NCBI GenBank assembly: GCA_035640475.1
Contig: DASQWC010000215.1
Coordinates: 1-64,000 of the forward strand
DNA length: 64,000 nt
Direction: 5' to 3'
Source: DASQWC01 sp035640475
GTDB lineage: Bacteria > Actinomycetota > JAICYB01
Part shown: positions 40,530 through 48,217 of the stretch, piece after piece
Layout: each line of letters starts with the position of its first letter
Position numbering within the stretch: the stretch's first letter is position 1
Notes under the pieces: generated by a model
The model's database searches: none
Seen by the model: only the letters and a program-made list of their open reading frames with translations
Told to the model about the DNA's origin: nothing
Made by a program: the position numbers and the translations under genes

Positions 40530-41535
40530 CGTCGTGAAGCTTCGGATCGAGCGTCTTGAGCTCGGCCGTTGCCTCTTCGATCGGGACGGTGACGACCTCG
40601 AGTCCGCGAAGCGCAACCATCACGCCGTACTCACCCCGGTGAACGGCGTCGATGGCGGCAACCCCGAAACGCGTCGCCAAGACGCGATCGAACGCTGTGG
40701 GTGTGCCGCCTCGCTGTACGTGACCGAGCGCGGTCACCCGTGTCTCGTGCCCCGTGCGCGCCTCGAGCTCCTGCGCGACGAGGTTGCCGATGCCTCCGAG
40801 CCGGACGTGCCCGAACGCATCGGTCTCTCCGGGCTGGACGACGATCGTGCCCTCCGCGGGCTCGGCCCCCTCGGCAACGACGACGATTGAGAAGTACCGC
40901 CCGCGGGCCGTCCGTTTGCGAATGTGCTTGGCGACCTTGTCGATGTCGAAGGGACGCTCGGGGACGAGAATGATGTCGGCGCCGCCGGCGATCCCCGCGT
41001 ACGTCGCGATCCAGCCGGCGTGGCGTCCCATGACCTCGACGACCATCACGCGATGGTGCGACTCGGCCGTGGTGTGCAGCCGGTCGATCGCTTCCGTCGC
41101 GATCTGCACGGCCGTGTCGAATCCGAACGTGTAGTCGGTGCCCGAGAGGTCGTTGTCGATCGTCTTCGGCACGCCGACGATATTGAGTCCCTCGGCCGCC
41201 AGCTTCGCGGCGGCGCCGAGCGTGTCCTCGCCGCCGATCGGAATGAGCGCGTCGACGTTGTGCGCCTGCAGGTTTTCGATAACACGCTGGGCGCCGTCAT
41301 CGGTCTTGAAGGGATTCGTGCGAGACGTACCGAGGATCGTGCCGCCGCGCGGAAGGATGCCGCGCGTCGATTCGATCGAGAGCTCCTCGACGTCGGACTC
41401 GAGCGGACCGCGCCAGCCGTCCTTGAACCCGAGGATGACGTGGCCGTAAGTATCGATACCCTTGCGAACAATTGCGCGGATGACGGCGTTCAGCCCCGGC
41501 GCGTCGCCGCCTCCAGTCAACACACCTACACGCAC
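40507..41535 (-). CDS. 6-phosphofructokinase, probably PPi-dependent
   Basis: 342 residues of the PfkA family: GVLTGGGDAPGLNAVIR, DGWRGPLES, then IPIGGEDTLGAA and GVPKTIDNDLSGTD, with the catalytic Asp in TIDND. Two positions decide the phosphoryl donor. ATP enzymes have Gly in GGDG and usually Gly or Lys before TIDND; PPi enzymes have Asp in GGDD/GGED and Lys before TIDND. This protein has GGED and PKTIDND, so the PPi-dependent, reversible type is the better prediction. GTG at 41533-41535 is used. Its product is fructose 1,6-bisphosphate. Confidence 0.88.
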   Translation of the reverse strand: MRVGVLTGGGDAPGLNAVIRAIVRKGIDTYGHVILGFKDGWRGPLESDVEELSIESTRGILPRGGTILGTSRTNPFKTDDGAQRVIENLQAHNVDALIPIGGEDTLGAAAKLAAEGLNIVGVPKTIDNDLSGTDYTFGFDTAVQIATEAIDRLHTTAESHHRVMVVEVMGRHAGWIATYAGIAGGADIILVPERPFDIDKVAKHIRKRTARGRYFSIVVVAEGAEPAEGTIVVQPGETDAFGHVRLGGIGNLVAQELEARTGHETRVTALGHVQRGGTPTAFDRVLATRFGVAAIDAVHRGEYGVMVALRGLEVVTVPIEEATAELKTLDPKLHDVAEVFFG

Positions 41536-41616
41536 GGCACCACCCCGCTTTCAGGATGCGCCGTCGGGCGCCCCTTGTAACCGGCCGTTCATTCTCTCAA
41601 AGGTAGGGTGGACGTG

Positions 41617-41931
41617 ATGACCCAGACGCCGCAGGACGTCGTCGCTTTGTACCTGCGTGCACAGAACCTCGAACAGGTGCGCCGCACCGACGAAGCCGTC
41701 GAGCTCTACGAGCACGCCGTCACGGCGGGATTCGATTCGGCGGGACCGTACGATCGACTCATCGCCATCTACCTCGCGCGTGAGCAACATACCGACGTCG
41801 TCCGGATCGCGAGGGCCGCACTTGAGCACGTCCGCACGTTCGACGACAAGCGCGCGTCGTACGAGGCGCTGCTCGAAGACTCGAGCGACGCGCTCGCAAA
41901 GCAGCCCGACAGGCGGGGCTCCGAGTTCTGA
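41617..41931 (+). CDS. Small TPR-like protein
   Basis: 104 residues, all helical, with tetratricopeptide-like spacing: LYLRAQNLEQVRRTDEAVELYEHAV and LIAIYLAREQHTDVVRIARAALEHV. It probably binds another protein. ATG at 41617 was chosen; an in-frame GTG at 41608 preceded by AAAGG would add three residues. Four bases after its stop the glycerol kinase gene begins, so they are one operon, and both diverge from the phosphofructokinase gene. Confidence 0.7.
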   Translation: MTQTPQDVVALYLRAQNLEQVRRTDEAVELYEHAVTAGFDSAGPYDRLIAIYLAREQHTDVVRIARAALEHVRTFDDKRASYEALLEDSSDALAKQPDRRGSEF

Positions 41932-41935
41932 ACAC

Positions 41936-43426
41936 TTGACCAACGTCCTGTCGATCGACGCGGGGACGACCGGCGTCACAGCACTCGTCATCGGCGACGA
42001 TGCGCGCGTACACGCGACCGGTTATCGGGAGTTCCCACAGCACTTTCCGCAGCCGGGGTGGGTTGAGCACGACCCCGACGAGATCTGGACGGCGACGCTC
42101 GGCGCCGTCGAGGATGCGCTGGGCGCCGGCGGCATCCGCATGAACGACGTCGCCGCCGTCGGTATCACGAACCAGCGTGAGACGGCCGTCGTGTGGGAAC
42201 GCTCGACATCGCGGCCGATCGCCAACGCCATCGTGTGGCAGTGCCGCCGGACGGCTGCGCGCTGCGACGAGCTGCGAGCACAGGGAGCCGAACCCCGCAT
42301 CAGGGAGCTCACAGGACTCGTCACCGACGCGTACTTCTCCGGAACGAAGGTTGAATGGCTGCTCGACAACGTGAACGGCGCTCGCGTTGCGGCCGAGCGA
42401 GGCGAGCTGGCCTTCGGAACCGTCGACAGCTGGCTCATCTGGAAGCTCACCGGCGGCGCCGTGCACGCGACCGACCCGTCCAACGCGTCGCGCACGATGC
42501 TCTACGACATCAACCGACTCGACTGGTCGGGTGAGCTGCTCGAGCTTCTCCGCGTCCCGAAGGACGTCCTTCCGACCGTCGAGGCATCGAGCGGCCGTTT
42601 CGGTGTGACCGCGCCGGAGGCGTTCCTCGGCGGCGCGCTTCCCATCGGCGGAGTCGCCGGCGACCAGCAAGCAGCGCTGTTCGGCCAAGGTTGTTTTGCG
42701 CCCGGCCGGTCGAAGAATACGTACGGCACCGGCTCCTTTCTGTTGCTCAACACGGGTTCCACGGCACCGTCCGCTCATGAAGGACTGCTCTCAACCGTCG
42801 CGTGGACAATCAACGGAAGGACCGACTATGCGCTCGAGGGATCGATATTCATCACCGGCGCAGCTCTCAACTGGCTCCGGGACGGACTCGGGCTCATCGA
42901 CGACTTCTCACAAACCGAACCCCTCGCGATGTCGGTGCCCGACACCGGCGGCGTCGCATTCGTCCCCGCGTTCGTCGGCCTCGGCTCCCCGTACTGGGAT
43001 CCGTATGCGCGTGGAACGATCATCGGCCTCACGCGAGGGACGACCAAGGCGCATCTCGTGCGAGCGGCCGTAGAAGCGATGGCCCATCAGTCCCAGGACG
43101 TCGTCGAGGCGATGGCGCGCGCCGTTGGATCGGCCCCCACCGAGCTCCGCGTCGACGGCGGCGCCGTCCGGATGGACCTGCTGTGCAAGCTGCAGGCCGA
43201 TCTGTCCGGCATTCCCGTTCTCCGGCCGGTCGTCAGGGAGACGACCGCGCTCGGCGCCGCGTTTCTCGCCGGTCTTGCAGAAGGCGTGTGGAACGGGTTC
43301 GACGACCTCGAGCACGCCTGGGGGCTCGATCGCCGCTTCGAGCCGGGCGCGGACGTCGCGACCCGCGACGCCGATCGCGCGCGCTGGCGCAAGGCGGTGG
43401 AACGATCGCGGAACTGGGAAGGCTAG
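41936..43426 (+). CDS. glpK: Glycerol kinase
   Basis: 496 residues of the FGGY family, close to the normal 500. The ATP-phosphate loop is SIDAGTTGVTALV at the N-terminus, the glycerol-binding ITNQRETAVVW and the catalytic Asp in GVAGDQQAALFGQ near residue 240 are present, and YGTGSFLLLNTGS follows. It phosphorylates glycerol to glycerol 3-phosphate. TTG at 41936 is the only in-frame start near the conserved N-terminus. The stop shares CTAG with that of the convergent acyltransferase, which uses glycerol phosphate derivatives, so the pair fits phospholipid synthesis. Confidence 0.95.
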   Translation: MTNVLSIDAGTTGVTALVIGDDARVHATGYREFPQHFPQPGWVEHDPDEIWTATLGAVEDALGAGGIRMNDVAAVGITNQRETAVVWERSTSRPIANAIVWQCRRTAARCDELRAQGAEPRIRELTGLVTDAYFSGTKVEWLLDNVNGARVAAERGELAFGTVDSWLIWKLTGGAVHATDPSNASRTMLYDINRLDWSGELLELLRVPKDVLPTVEASSGRFGVTAPEAFLGGALPIGGVAGDQQAALFGQGCFAPGRSKNTYGTGSFLLLNTGSTAPSAHEGLLSTVAWTINGRTDYALEGSIFITGAALNWLRDGLGLIDDFSQTEPLAMSVPDTGGVAFVPAFVGLGSPYWDPYARGTIIGLTRGTTKAHLVRAAVEAMAHQSQDVVEAMARAVGSAPTELRVDGGAVRMDLLCKLQADLSGIPVLRPVVRETTALGAAFLAGLAEGVWNGFDDLEHAWGLDRRFEPGADVATRDADRARWRKAVERSRNWEG

Positions 43427-44142
43427 GCCGCGGCGACGGCGGGCTGCTCGGTCTTCGCCTTCTTTCCGGCGTACTCGTCGCGGTACTCCTGACCCGATAG
43501 ACGGCAGATCTCGAACATCAGGCCGTCCACGAAGGAGCGCATGGCCAACGGGTCCGACTCGACATCTTGCGTCGTGATCCGCATCGGCTCTCCGAAGCGG
43601 ACGGTGACGTTGCCGCGCATGCGCGGAAGCTTCGCTTCCTTCGCCATGATCTCGCGCGTCCCGATCAGCCCGACGGGAATCACGGGAGCCGACGCCTGCG
43701 CGGCCATCCGCGCGACGCCCGTCTTGCCCCGGTACAGGCATCCGTCCGGCGAGCGCGTTCCTTCCGGGTAGATCCCGAGCAGTCCCTCGCGGCTGAGCAC
43801 GCGGAACCCGGCTTCGAGCGCTTGCTGCGCCTTCGCCGAGTCGTCGCGCTTCACAGGAATCTGTCCGACGAGATCGAAGAACCAGCGCGTCTTCCACGAC
43901 TCCCAGTACTCGGCCTTGGCCAGATACGTGACACGCCGCGGAAGCGCCAGCGGGATGAACAAGGAATCGAGAAACGAGATGTGGTTCGCGGCGACGATGC
44001 CGTTGCCCGAAGCGGGCACGTTCTCAAGACCTTCGATGCGAACGTTGTACAGCCGGTTCATGAGCCCGCCCAGGACGAGCTTGATGGCACGGTAAGCACC
44101 GCGGCTGTATTGCGGGAAGAGCTCCTCGACCGGTTCGCGCAC
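43423..44142 (-). CDS. 1-acylglycerol-3-phosphate acyltransferase (PlsC family)
   Basis: 239 residues. The acyltransferase motifs are AANHISFLDSLF (NHxxxxD), KRDDSAKAQQAL, YPEGTRSPDG and VPVGLIG. It adds an acyl chain at the 2-position of lysophosphatidate in phospholipid synthesis, acting at the inner face of the membrane. GTG at 44140-44142 is used. There is a basic C-terminal tail of about 20 residues beyond the domain (GKKAKTEQPAVAAA). It faces glpK and shares its stop region. Confidence 0.92.
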   Translation of the reverse strand: MREPVEELFPQYSRGAYRAIKLVLGGLMNRLYNVRIEGLENVPASGNGIVAANHISFLDSLFIPLALPRRVTYLAKAEYWESWKTRWFFDLVGQIPVKRDDSAKAQQALEAGFRVLSREGLLGIYPEGTRSPDGCLYRGKTGVARMAAQASAPVIPVGLIGTREIMAKEAKLPRMRGNVTVRFGEPMRITTQDVESDPLAMRSFVDGLMFEICRLSGQEYRDEYAGKKAKTEQPAVAAA

Positions 44143-44169
44143 CCCTACCCCCTGTAGAACTAAGAGTGT

Positions 44170-44952
44170 ATGCCGCCGCCCAGGTTCCTACCCTCGACTG
44201 GCTACGACCAGGCCGACGCGAAGAAACGGACCCGGCCCGTCGTCAGAGCGTTACGACGCTCCTATCCGGAGGCCCGGACGGCCCTCACGCACCACGATGC
44301 GTGGGAGCTCTTGATCGCGACGATCCTGTCGGCGCAGTGCACCGACGAGGTCGTCAATAAGGTGACTCCGAGGCTCTTCGAGCGCTACCCGACACCCGAA
44401 GCGCTCGCGTCGGCCGGGCCCACCGATGTCGAAGCGATCATCAAACCGACGGGATTTTTCCGTCAGAAGACCAGGTCGATCATTGCCACGTCGCGCGACA
44501 TCGTCGATCGCTTCGGCGGTGACGTGCCGCGCACGGTCGCGGAACTCACGACCCTGCGCGGTGTCGCGCGAAAGACCGCGAACGTCGTCCTCGCCAACTG
44601 TTATCCGCGGCCGCAATCCGACCACGGGATCTTCGTCGACACGCACATCAGGCGGATCAGCCAGCGGCTGGCGTTCACCGACCAGGAGGATCCGGTGAAG
44701 ATCGAGCGGCAGCTCATGGAGTTGCTTCCGAAAAGCGCCTGGGTTGACGTCCCGCACGCGCTGATCCTTCTCGGACGCGGACCTTGCAAAGCACGCAATC
44801 CCGACCACGAGGCATGCCCGCTGCTGCGGTGGTGCCCTACGGGACTCGGTGCCCGGGCAGAAGGGGCGCCAGAACCTCTTGCAGCGACGGCCCGGAGACC
44901 TCGGCCAGCTCGCCGAACGCGCGCACGATCGGACGCTGCTCGCCGGGGATAA
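44170..44952 (+). CDS. nth: Endonuclease III
   Basis: 260 residues, a base-excision-repair DNA glycosylase and AP lyase. The helix-hairpin-helix LRGVARKTANVVL holds the catalytic lysine and FVDTHIRRISQRL the catalytic Asp. The [4Fe-4S] cluster region reads CKARNPDHEACPLLRWC: the usual pattern is Cys-x6-Cys-x2-Cys-x5-Cys, and here the second position is His, so one ligand is changed. A 35-residue basic C-terminal extension follows the cluster, encoded over the 3' end of the convergent gene, which overlaps by 116 bases. ATG at 44170 is used. Confidence 0.92.
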   Translation: MPPPRFLPSTGYDQADAKKRTRPVVRALRRSYPEARTALTHHDAWELLIATILSAQCTDEVVNKVTPRLFERYPTPEALASAGPTDVEAIIKPTGFFRQKTRSIIATSRDIVDRFGGDVPRTVAELTTLRGVARKTANVVLANCYPRPQSDHGIFVDTHIRRISQRLAFTDQEDPVKIERQLMELLPKSAWVDVPHALILLGRGPCKARNPDHEACPLLRWCPTGLGARAEGAPEPLAATARRPRPARRTRARSDAARRG

Positions 44953-46099
44953 TCGCCGCCGGATCGGCGTTGGACGCCCACAGCACGACGTCGCCGGGTG
45001 TCGCGTACACGGAGGCGGCAAGATCATCGATCTCCTGCTCCGTGCGCCCGAGCGACGGGATGACCGGGCCGATGTGACCGTGCGCAACCAGCGCGTCGTG
45101 CACGCTGCCGACCGCGAACGGGCGCGGGTCGACCATGCCGCAGCGAAAACGGCGCGCCGCAACGGTGCCGGCACCGGCCTTCAGTCCGCCGATCGCCAGC
45201 GATGACCAGTCCTCGACACACACGACGGCACTGTCGTTGAGGATGCCGGTCGGACCGACGCCGACAGATAGGTCTGCCAGCACAACCGGTGCGTGGGAAT
45301 TCCAAGCACGGACGCGCTCCTCGGTCTCACGCATCGAGGCCGGATCCCCCGAGTCGGCCTTCGCGAGCACGATCGCGTCGGCCCCCGCGATACGTCCGTC
45401 CACATCTTCGAGCGGCGGCCGCAAGACATCGATGACGACCAGATGCAGGTCGGCGACAACCCACGGCGCGGCAGCACCGCCGCCGTCCCATACAACTACG
45501 CCCCCCGCTCCGGCTTCCCGTGCTGCCGCGCGCAGGACGCCGTCGCCGTCGAGGCCCGTCGCGACCGGTATTCCCGTACCGGTGATCGGCGCGAGCTCCT
45601 CTCGCTCCTCGAGCGGCCGGGACAATGCCAGCTCCTCGGGTGAGCGGACAACGGATGGGGCGAATCGTCCCCACAACAGCAGATTCGCGATCGGGTGCCG
45701 AGCGACGGCGACGGAGACGCCCGATGCACGCAGGGCGCGCGCGACCCTCCGCGTCGTTGCGGTCTTGCCCGAACCGGTCGAAAGCCCGCTGACGGCAACG
45801 ACACGAACGCCCTCGGGTGCCGGGAGCACGTCCACCGACCTTGCGCTGAGCGGTTTCCCGCCCGCATCCGCCCACGCGACGATCAGCTCGAGCGTCGCGC
45901 GCTCACACGAGACGACGACAACTTCGTCGATATCGTCGGCGCCGGGCAGTGCATCGACGGGATAGACCGGGATGCCGGAGGGTGTGTGCGTGCGAAGGCC
46001 GAGGCCTTCGCACGCCAGAGCCACGACGCCGGTGGTCGTCGCCGCGGCGACGAGCACCGACCCACCTTCACCGGCGATAAGCGTTCTCGTACCGTTCAT
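44837..46099 (-). CDS. Cyclic 2,3-diphosphoglycerate synthase-like P-loop protein
   Basis: 420 residues. The N-terminal 95 contain TLIAGEGGSVLVAAAT and a small Rossmann-like part; a P-loop, VSGLSTGSGKTATTRRVARAL, follows near residue 100, then VAVARHPIANLLLWGRF, VVVWDGGGAAAPW, ADLHLVVIDVLRPP and DAIVLAKADSGDP. These segments in this order are those of cyclic 2,3-diphosphoglycerate synthase, best known from thermophilic methanogens, whose relatives in bacteria are mostly annotated as GTPases. Whether it makes the cyclic compound here is unknown. A longer start at 46117 (MERSDS) is possible; ATG 46097-46099 with GGAG ten bases upstream is preferred. Overlaps nth at the 3' end. Confidence 0.7.
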   Translation of the reverse strand: MNGTRTLIAGEGGSVLVAAATTTGVVALACEGLGLRTHTPSGIPVYPVDALPGADDIDEVVVVSCERATLELIVAWADAGGKPLSARSVDVLPAPEGVRVVAVSGLSTGSGKTATTRRVARALRASGVSVAVARHPIANLLLWGRFAPSVVRSPEELALSRPLEEREELAPITGTGIPVATGLDGDGVLRAAAREAGAGGVVVWDGGGAAAPWVVADLHLVVIDVLRPPLEDVDGRIAGADAIVLAKADSGDPASMRETEERVRAWNSHAPVVLADLSVGVGPTGILNDSAVVCVEDWSSLAIGGLKAGAGTVAARRFRCGMVDPRPFAVGSVHDALVAHGHIGPVIPSLGRTEQEIDDLAASVYATPGDVVLWASNADPAAIIPGEQRPIVRAFGELAEVSGPSLQEVLAPLLPGHRVP

Positions 46100-46136
46100 C
46101 GAGTCGCTACGCTCCATCCTGCTACTCTCGCCGAGT

Positions 46137-46919
46137 ATGTCCGAGCCGGTTCTCGTTTCTCTCGACGGTCACATCGCGACGCTCACGTTGAACGTGCCCG
46201 ACAAGCGCAACGCGATGTCGGCCGAGATGACGGACGCGTTTCCGCGCGCCGTCGATCAACTCAAATCGCTGAGCGATGCGCGGGCGGTCATCGTCACCGG
46301 CGCCGGCGCGGCGTTCTGTGCGGGCGGAGATCTCGACTTCCTGCACACCGGAGAACGGGAAGTCACGGCGCTGCGCGAGAAGATGTCGGCGTTCTATCCC
46401 AGCTTTTCGTGCCTCCTCGACGTCGACGTCCCCACGATCGCCGCGATCAACGGTCCGGCCATCGGCGCGGGACTGTGTCTCGCGCTGATGTGCGACCTGC
46501 GCGTGGCGGCCGCCGATGCTCCGTTGGGGATGACGTTCGTACGCATCGGACTGCACCCGGGCATGCTCGCGACGGCGCTGCTGTCGCGAGCCGTGACCCA
46601 AACCTGGGCAACCGAGCTTCTGTACACGGGGAGAATCGTGACCGGGGCAGAAGCACTGCACATGGGCTTGGTCAACCGCGCCGTAACGAGCGATCGCGTG
46701 CTCCCCGAAGCGCACGCCCTCGCCGAGCAGATCGCATCCAACGCGCCGATCGCGCTGCGCTACGTGAAGGAAGGCCTGCGGCTCCAGTTCCGTCAGCTGA
46801 TGGAGCAGGCTTCAGCCTGGGAGACATTCGCGCAACCGGTCACGATGGCAACCGAGGACGTCCAGGAGGGACTTCGGGCCGTTCGCGAGCGGCGTCCCCC
46901 GCACTTCCAGGGGCGATAG
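46137..46919 (+). CDS. Enoyl-CoA hydratase/isomerase-like crotonase lacking both catalytic glutamates
   Basis: 260 residues of the crotonase fold: GHIATLTLNVPDKRNAMS, AAFCAGGDLDFL (oxyanion hole) and INGPAIGAGLCLALMCDLR. The two hydratase glutamates are missing: the first position is Cys (GAGLCLAL) and the second is Phe in TFVRIGLHPGM, so it is unlikely to be a normal hydratase. It may be a different crotonase reaction, for example an isomerase, a hydrolase or a lyase. It diverges from the cDPG synthase-like gene with only about 20-37 bases between starts; TACTCT eight bases before the ATG is a possible -10. Confidence 0.85.
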   Translation: MSEPVLVSLDGHIATLTLNVPDKRNAMSAEMTDAFPRAVDQLKSLSDARAVIVTGAGAAFCAGGDLDFLHTGEREVTALREKMSAFYPSFSCLLDVDVPTIAAINGPAIGAGLCLALMCDLRVAAADAPLGMTFVRIGLHPGMLATALLSRAVTQTWATELLYTGRIVTGAEALHMGLVNRAVTSDRVLPEAHALAEQIASNAPIALRYVKEGLRLQFRQLMEQASAWETFAQPVTMATEDVQEGLRAVRERRPPHFQGR

Positions 46920-47360
46920 CTACCCGGCGCGAGCGACGGTAAAGCGGACGGTCGTCCCGCCTTCCGCGTTCGGACCGACTTCCGCGTCCGGAAAGAGCGA
47001 CTGGATGATGTGGAGCCCGATACCGCTCTCCAGGAGGACGTCATCCGGTACCACGCTGCGCTCCCCGTTTCCGCCGGAGCGCTCGAATCCGCCGCCGGCA
47101 TCGATGACTTGAAACTCCACGCGTTGGTCGGCAGGCTGCACGATCACCCGGACGGGCATTGTGACGAGCGCATTGCCGTGCGCCTTGACGGCATTCGTGC
47201 ACGCCTCGGAGATCGCGATCTTTACGTCCTGAACGACGTCCTCGTCGCACCCGTAATAGCGCGCGGCGGCGCCGGCAAACAGGCGGGCCGTCGAGATGAA
47301 ATCCGGCTCGGAGCTGAACTCGAGGCGGAACTGGTCCTCGCTAACTGCCGGTGCCACCAC
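46920..47360 (-). CDS. Anti-sigma factor serine kinase (RsbW-like)
   Basis: 146 residues of the GHKL type. The N-box is AISEACTNAVKAHG, the G1 box VIDAGGGF, and the G2 region GIGLHIIQSLFPD, so ATP binding and kinase activity are plausible. Such proteins hold a sigma factor inactive and phosphorylate their antagonist. GTG at 47358-47360 overlaps the TAG stop of the antagonist gene (TAGTG), so the two are coupled. The gene ends adjacent to the convergent crotonase gene, with no overlap. It is the canonical kinase of this locus, unlike the HATPase-like protein at 47786. Confidence 0.9.
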   Translation of the reverse strand: MVAPAVSEDQFRLEFSSEPDFISTARLFAGAAARYYGCDEDVVQDVKIAISEACTNAVKAHGNALVTMPVRVIVQPADQRVEFQVIDAGGGFERSGGNGERSVVPDDVLLESGIGLHIIQSLFPDAEVGPNAEGGTTVRFTVARAG

Positions 47361-47710
47361 TACGACCCACCAGCCGACGCCACCCCGATTTCGCTCAGCG
47401 AGCCGTGGATGGTGAAAATGCGGTCGAGGCCGGTGATTTCGAGCACGCGACCGACGGCGGGACGAATACCGGCGAGCACCATGGCGCCCCCGGCTTCGCG
47501 CAGCCGCTTGAGGGCGCCGATCAGCACGCCGAGACCGGTCGAATCCATGAACTCGACTCCCGTGAGGTCGATCGCGATGCGGTGGTTTCCCTGATCGATC
47601 AGGTCGTAGATACCGCGGCGCAATTGTGGAGCCGACGCGAGATCGACCTCACCTTGGAGGTGGACGACCATCCAGTCACCATCGGGTTTGGTGTGCAATT
47701 CGAACTTGAT
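47360..47710 (-). CDS. Anti-sigma factor antagonist (STAS, RsbV-like)
   Basis: 116 residues of the STAS fold: VVHLQGEVDLASAPQLRRGI and IDLTGVEFMDSTGLGVLIGAL, in which the Ser of DSTGLG is the phosphorylation site. When unphosphorylated, it binds the kinase and releases the sigma factor. The start appears to be ATC at 47708-47710 (MKFELHTKPDGDW, if ATC initiates), preceded by AAAGGA five bases upstream; a TTG at 47696-47698 has no ribosome binding site and would shorten the conserved first strand. A SigF-type promoter lies 20 bases upstream. Confidence 0.88.
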   Translation of the reverse strand: MKFELHTKPDGDWMVVHLQGEVDLASAPQLRRGIYDLIDQGNHRIAIDLTGVEFMDSTGLGVLIGALKRLREAGGAMVLAGIRPAVGRVLEITGLDRIFTIHGSLSEIGVASAGGS

Positions 47711-47729
47711 ACTGTTCCTTTCGCGCGAG

Positions 47730-47755
47730 ATACCCGGCGGCCGGATCCAGCAAAC
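47730..47755 (-). promoter_or_regulatory. SigB/SigF-type promoter of the antagonist-kinase operon
   Basis: On the minus strand GTTT (47755-47752) and GGGTAT (47735-47730) are 16 bases apart, which fits the GTTT-N15-17-GGGTAT pattern of the stress sigma factors SigB and SigF. The sigma gene lies on the other side of the same divergent region, so the locus probably regulates itself. Confidence 0.75.
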
Positions 47756-47785
47756 CGAGCCGAATCTACCTCGTGGGAGGGCCGG

Positions 47786-48217
47786 ATGGCAGCCTCGGTA
47801 GGAGAGCCACAGGTTGGATCGGTCGGGCGCGGGGTCATCCTGACCGTCCCGGCCCGACCCGATGTCGTCCAGGTCGTCCGGACGGTTGTCGGGAGCATTG
47901 CCTCCCGGCTCGGCTTCCCCTACGACCAGGTCGACGACGTGCGTCTTGCCACCAGTGAGATCGTCGCCCACCTGCTCGAGGAGAACCCGCCGCCCGAAGC
48001 TCTTGTCGTCGAGGTGCACGAGACGGAGACCGGCATCGAGGTCGAGGCCTCGCGCACGACGGGCACGAAGGCGTGGCCACCGACCGGAGCCCGGCACTCT
48101 CTCACGACGCTGATCTTGCGCGCACTCGCCGACGACGCGTCGTTCGAGCAAAGTGATCACGGCCCGGCGATCCGGTTCGCCAAGCGTCACGGAACGGGTG
48201 CCGCGCCCGTTCCATGA
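47786..48217 (+). CDS. Degenerate HATPase-like anti-sigma protein, cotranscribed with the sigma factor
   Basis: 143 residues. The layout resembles RsbW-type proteins (RPDVVQVVRTVVGSIASRLGF, then DVRLATSEIVAHLLE in place of the N-box), but the conserved Asn is replaced by His (SEIVAHLL) and there is no G1 Gly-rich motif in EVEASRTTGTKAW. ATP binding is therefore unlikely, and it would be an anti-sigma or scaffold protein without kinase activity. ATG at 47786 has GGGAGG upstream. Its stop overlaps the sigma factor's ATG (ATGA), so the two are coupled, as usual for an anti-sigma/sigma pair. Confidence 0.75.
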   Translation: MAASVGEPQVGSVGRGVILTVPARPDVVQVVRTVVGSIASRLGFPYDQVDDVRLATSEIVAHLLEENPPPEALVVEVHETETGIEVEASRTTGTKAWPPTGARHSLTTLILRALADDASFEQSDHGPAIRFAKRHGTGAAPVP

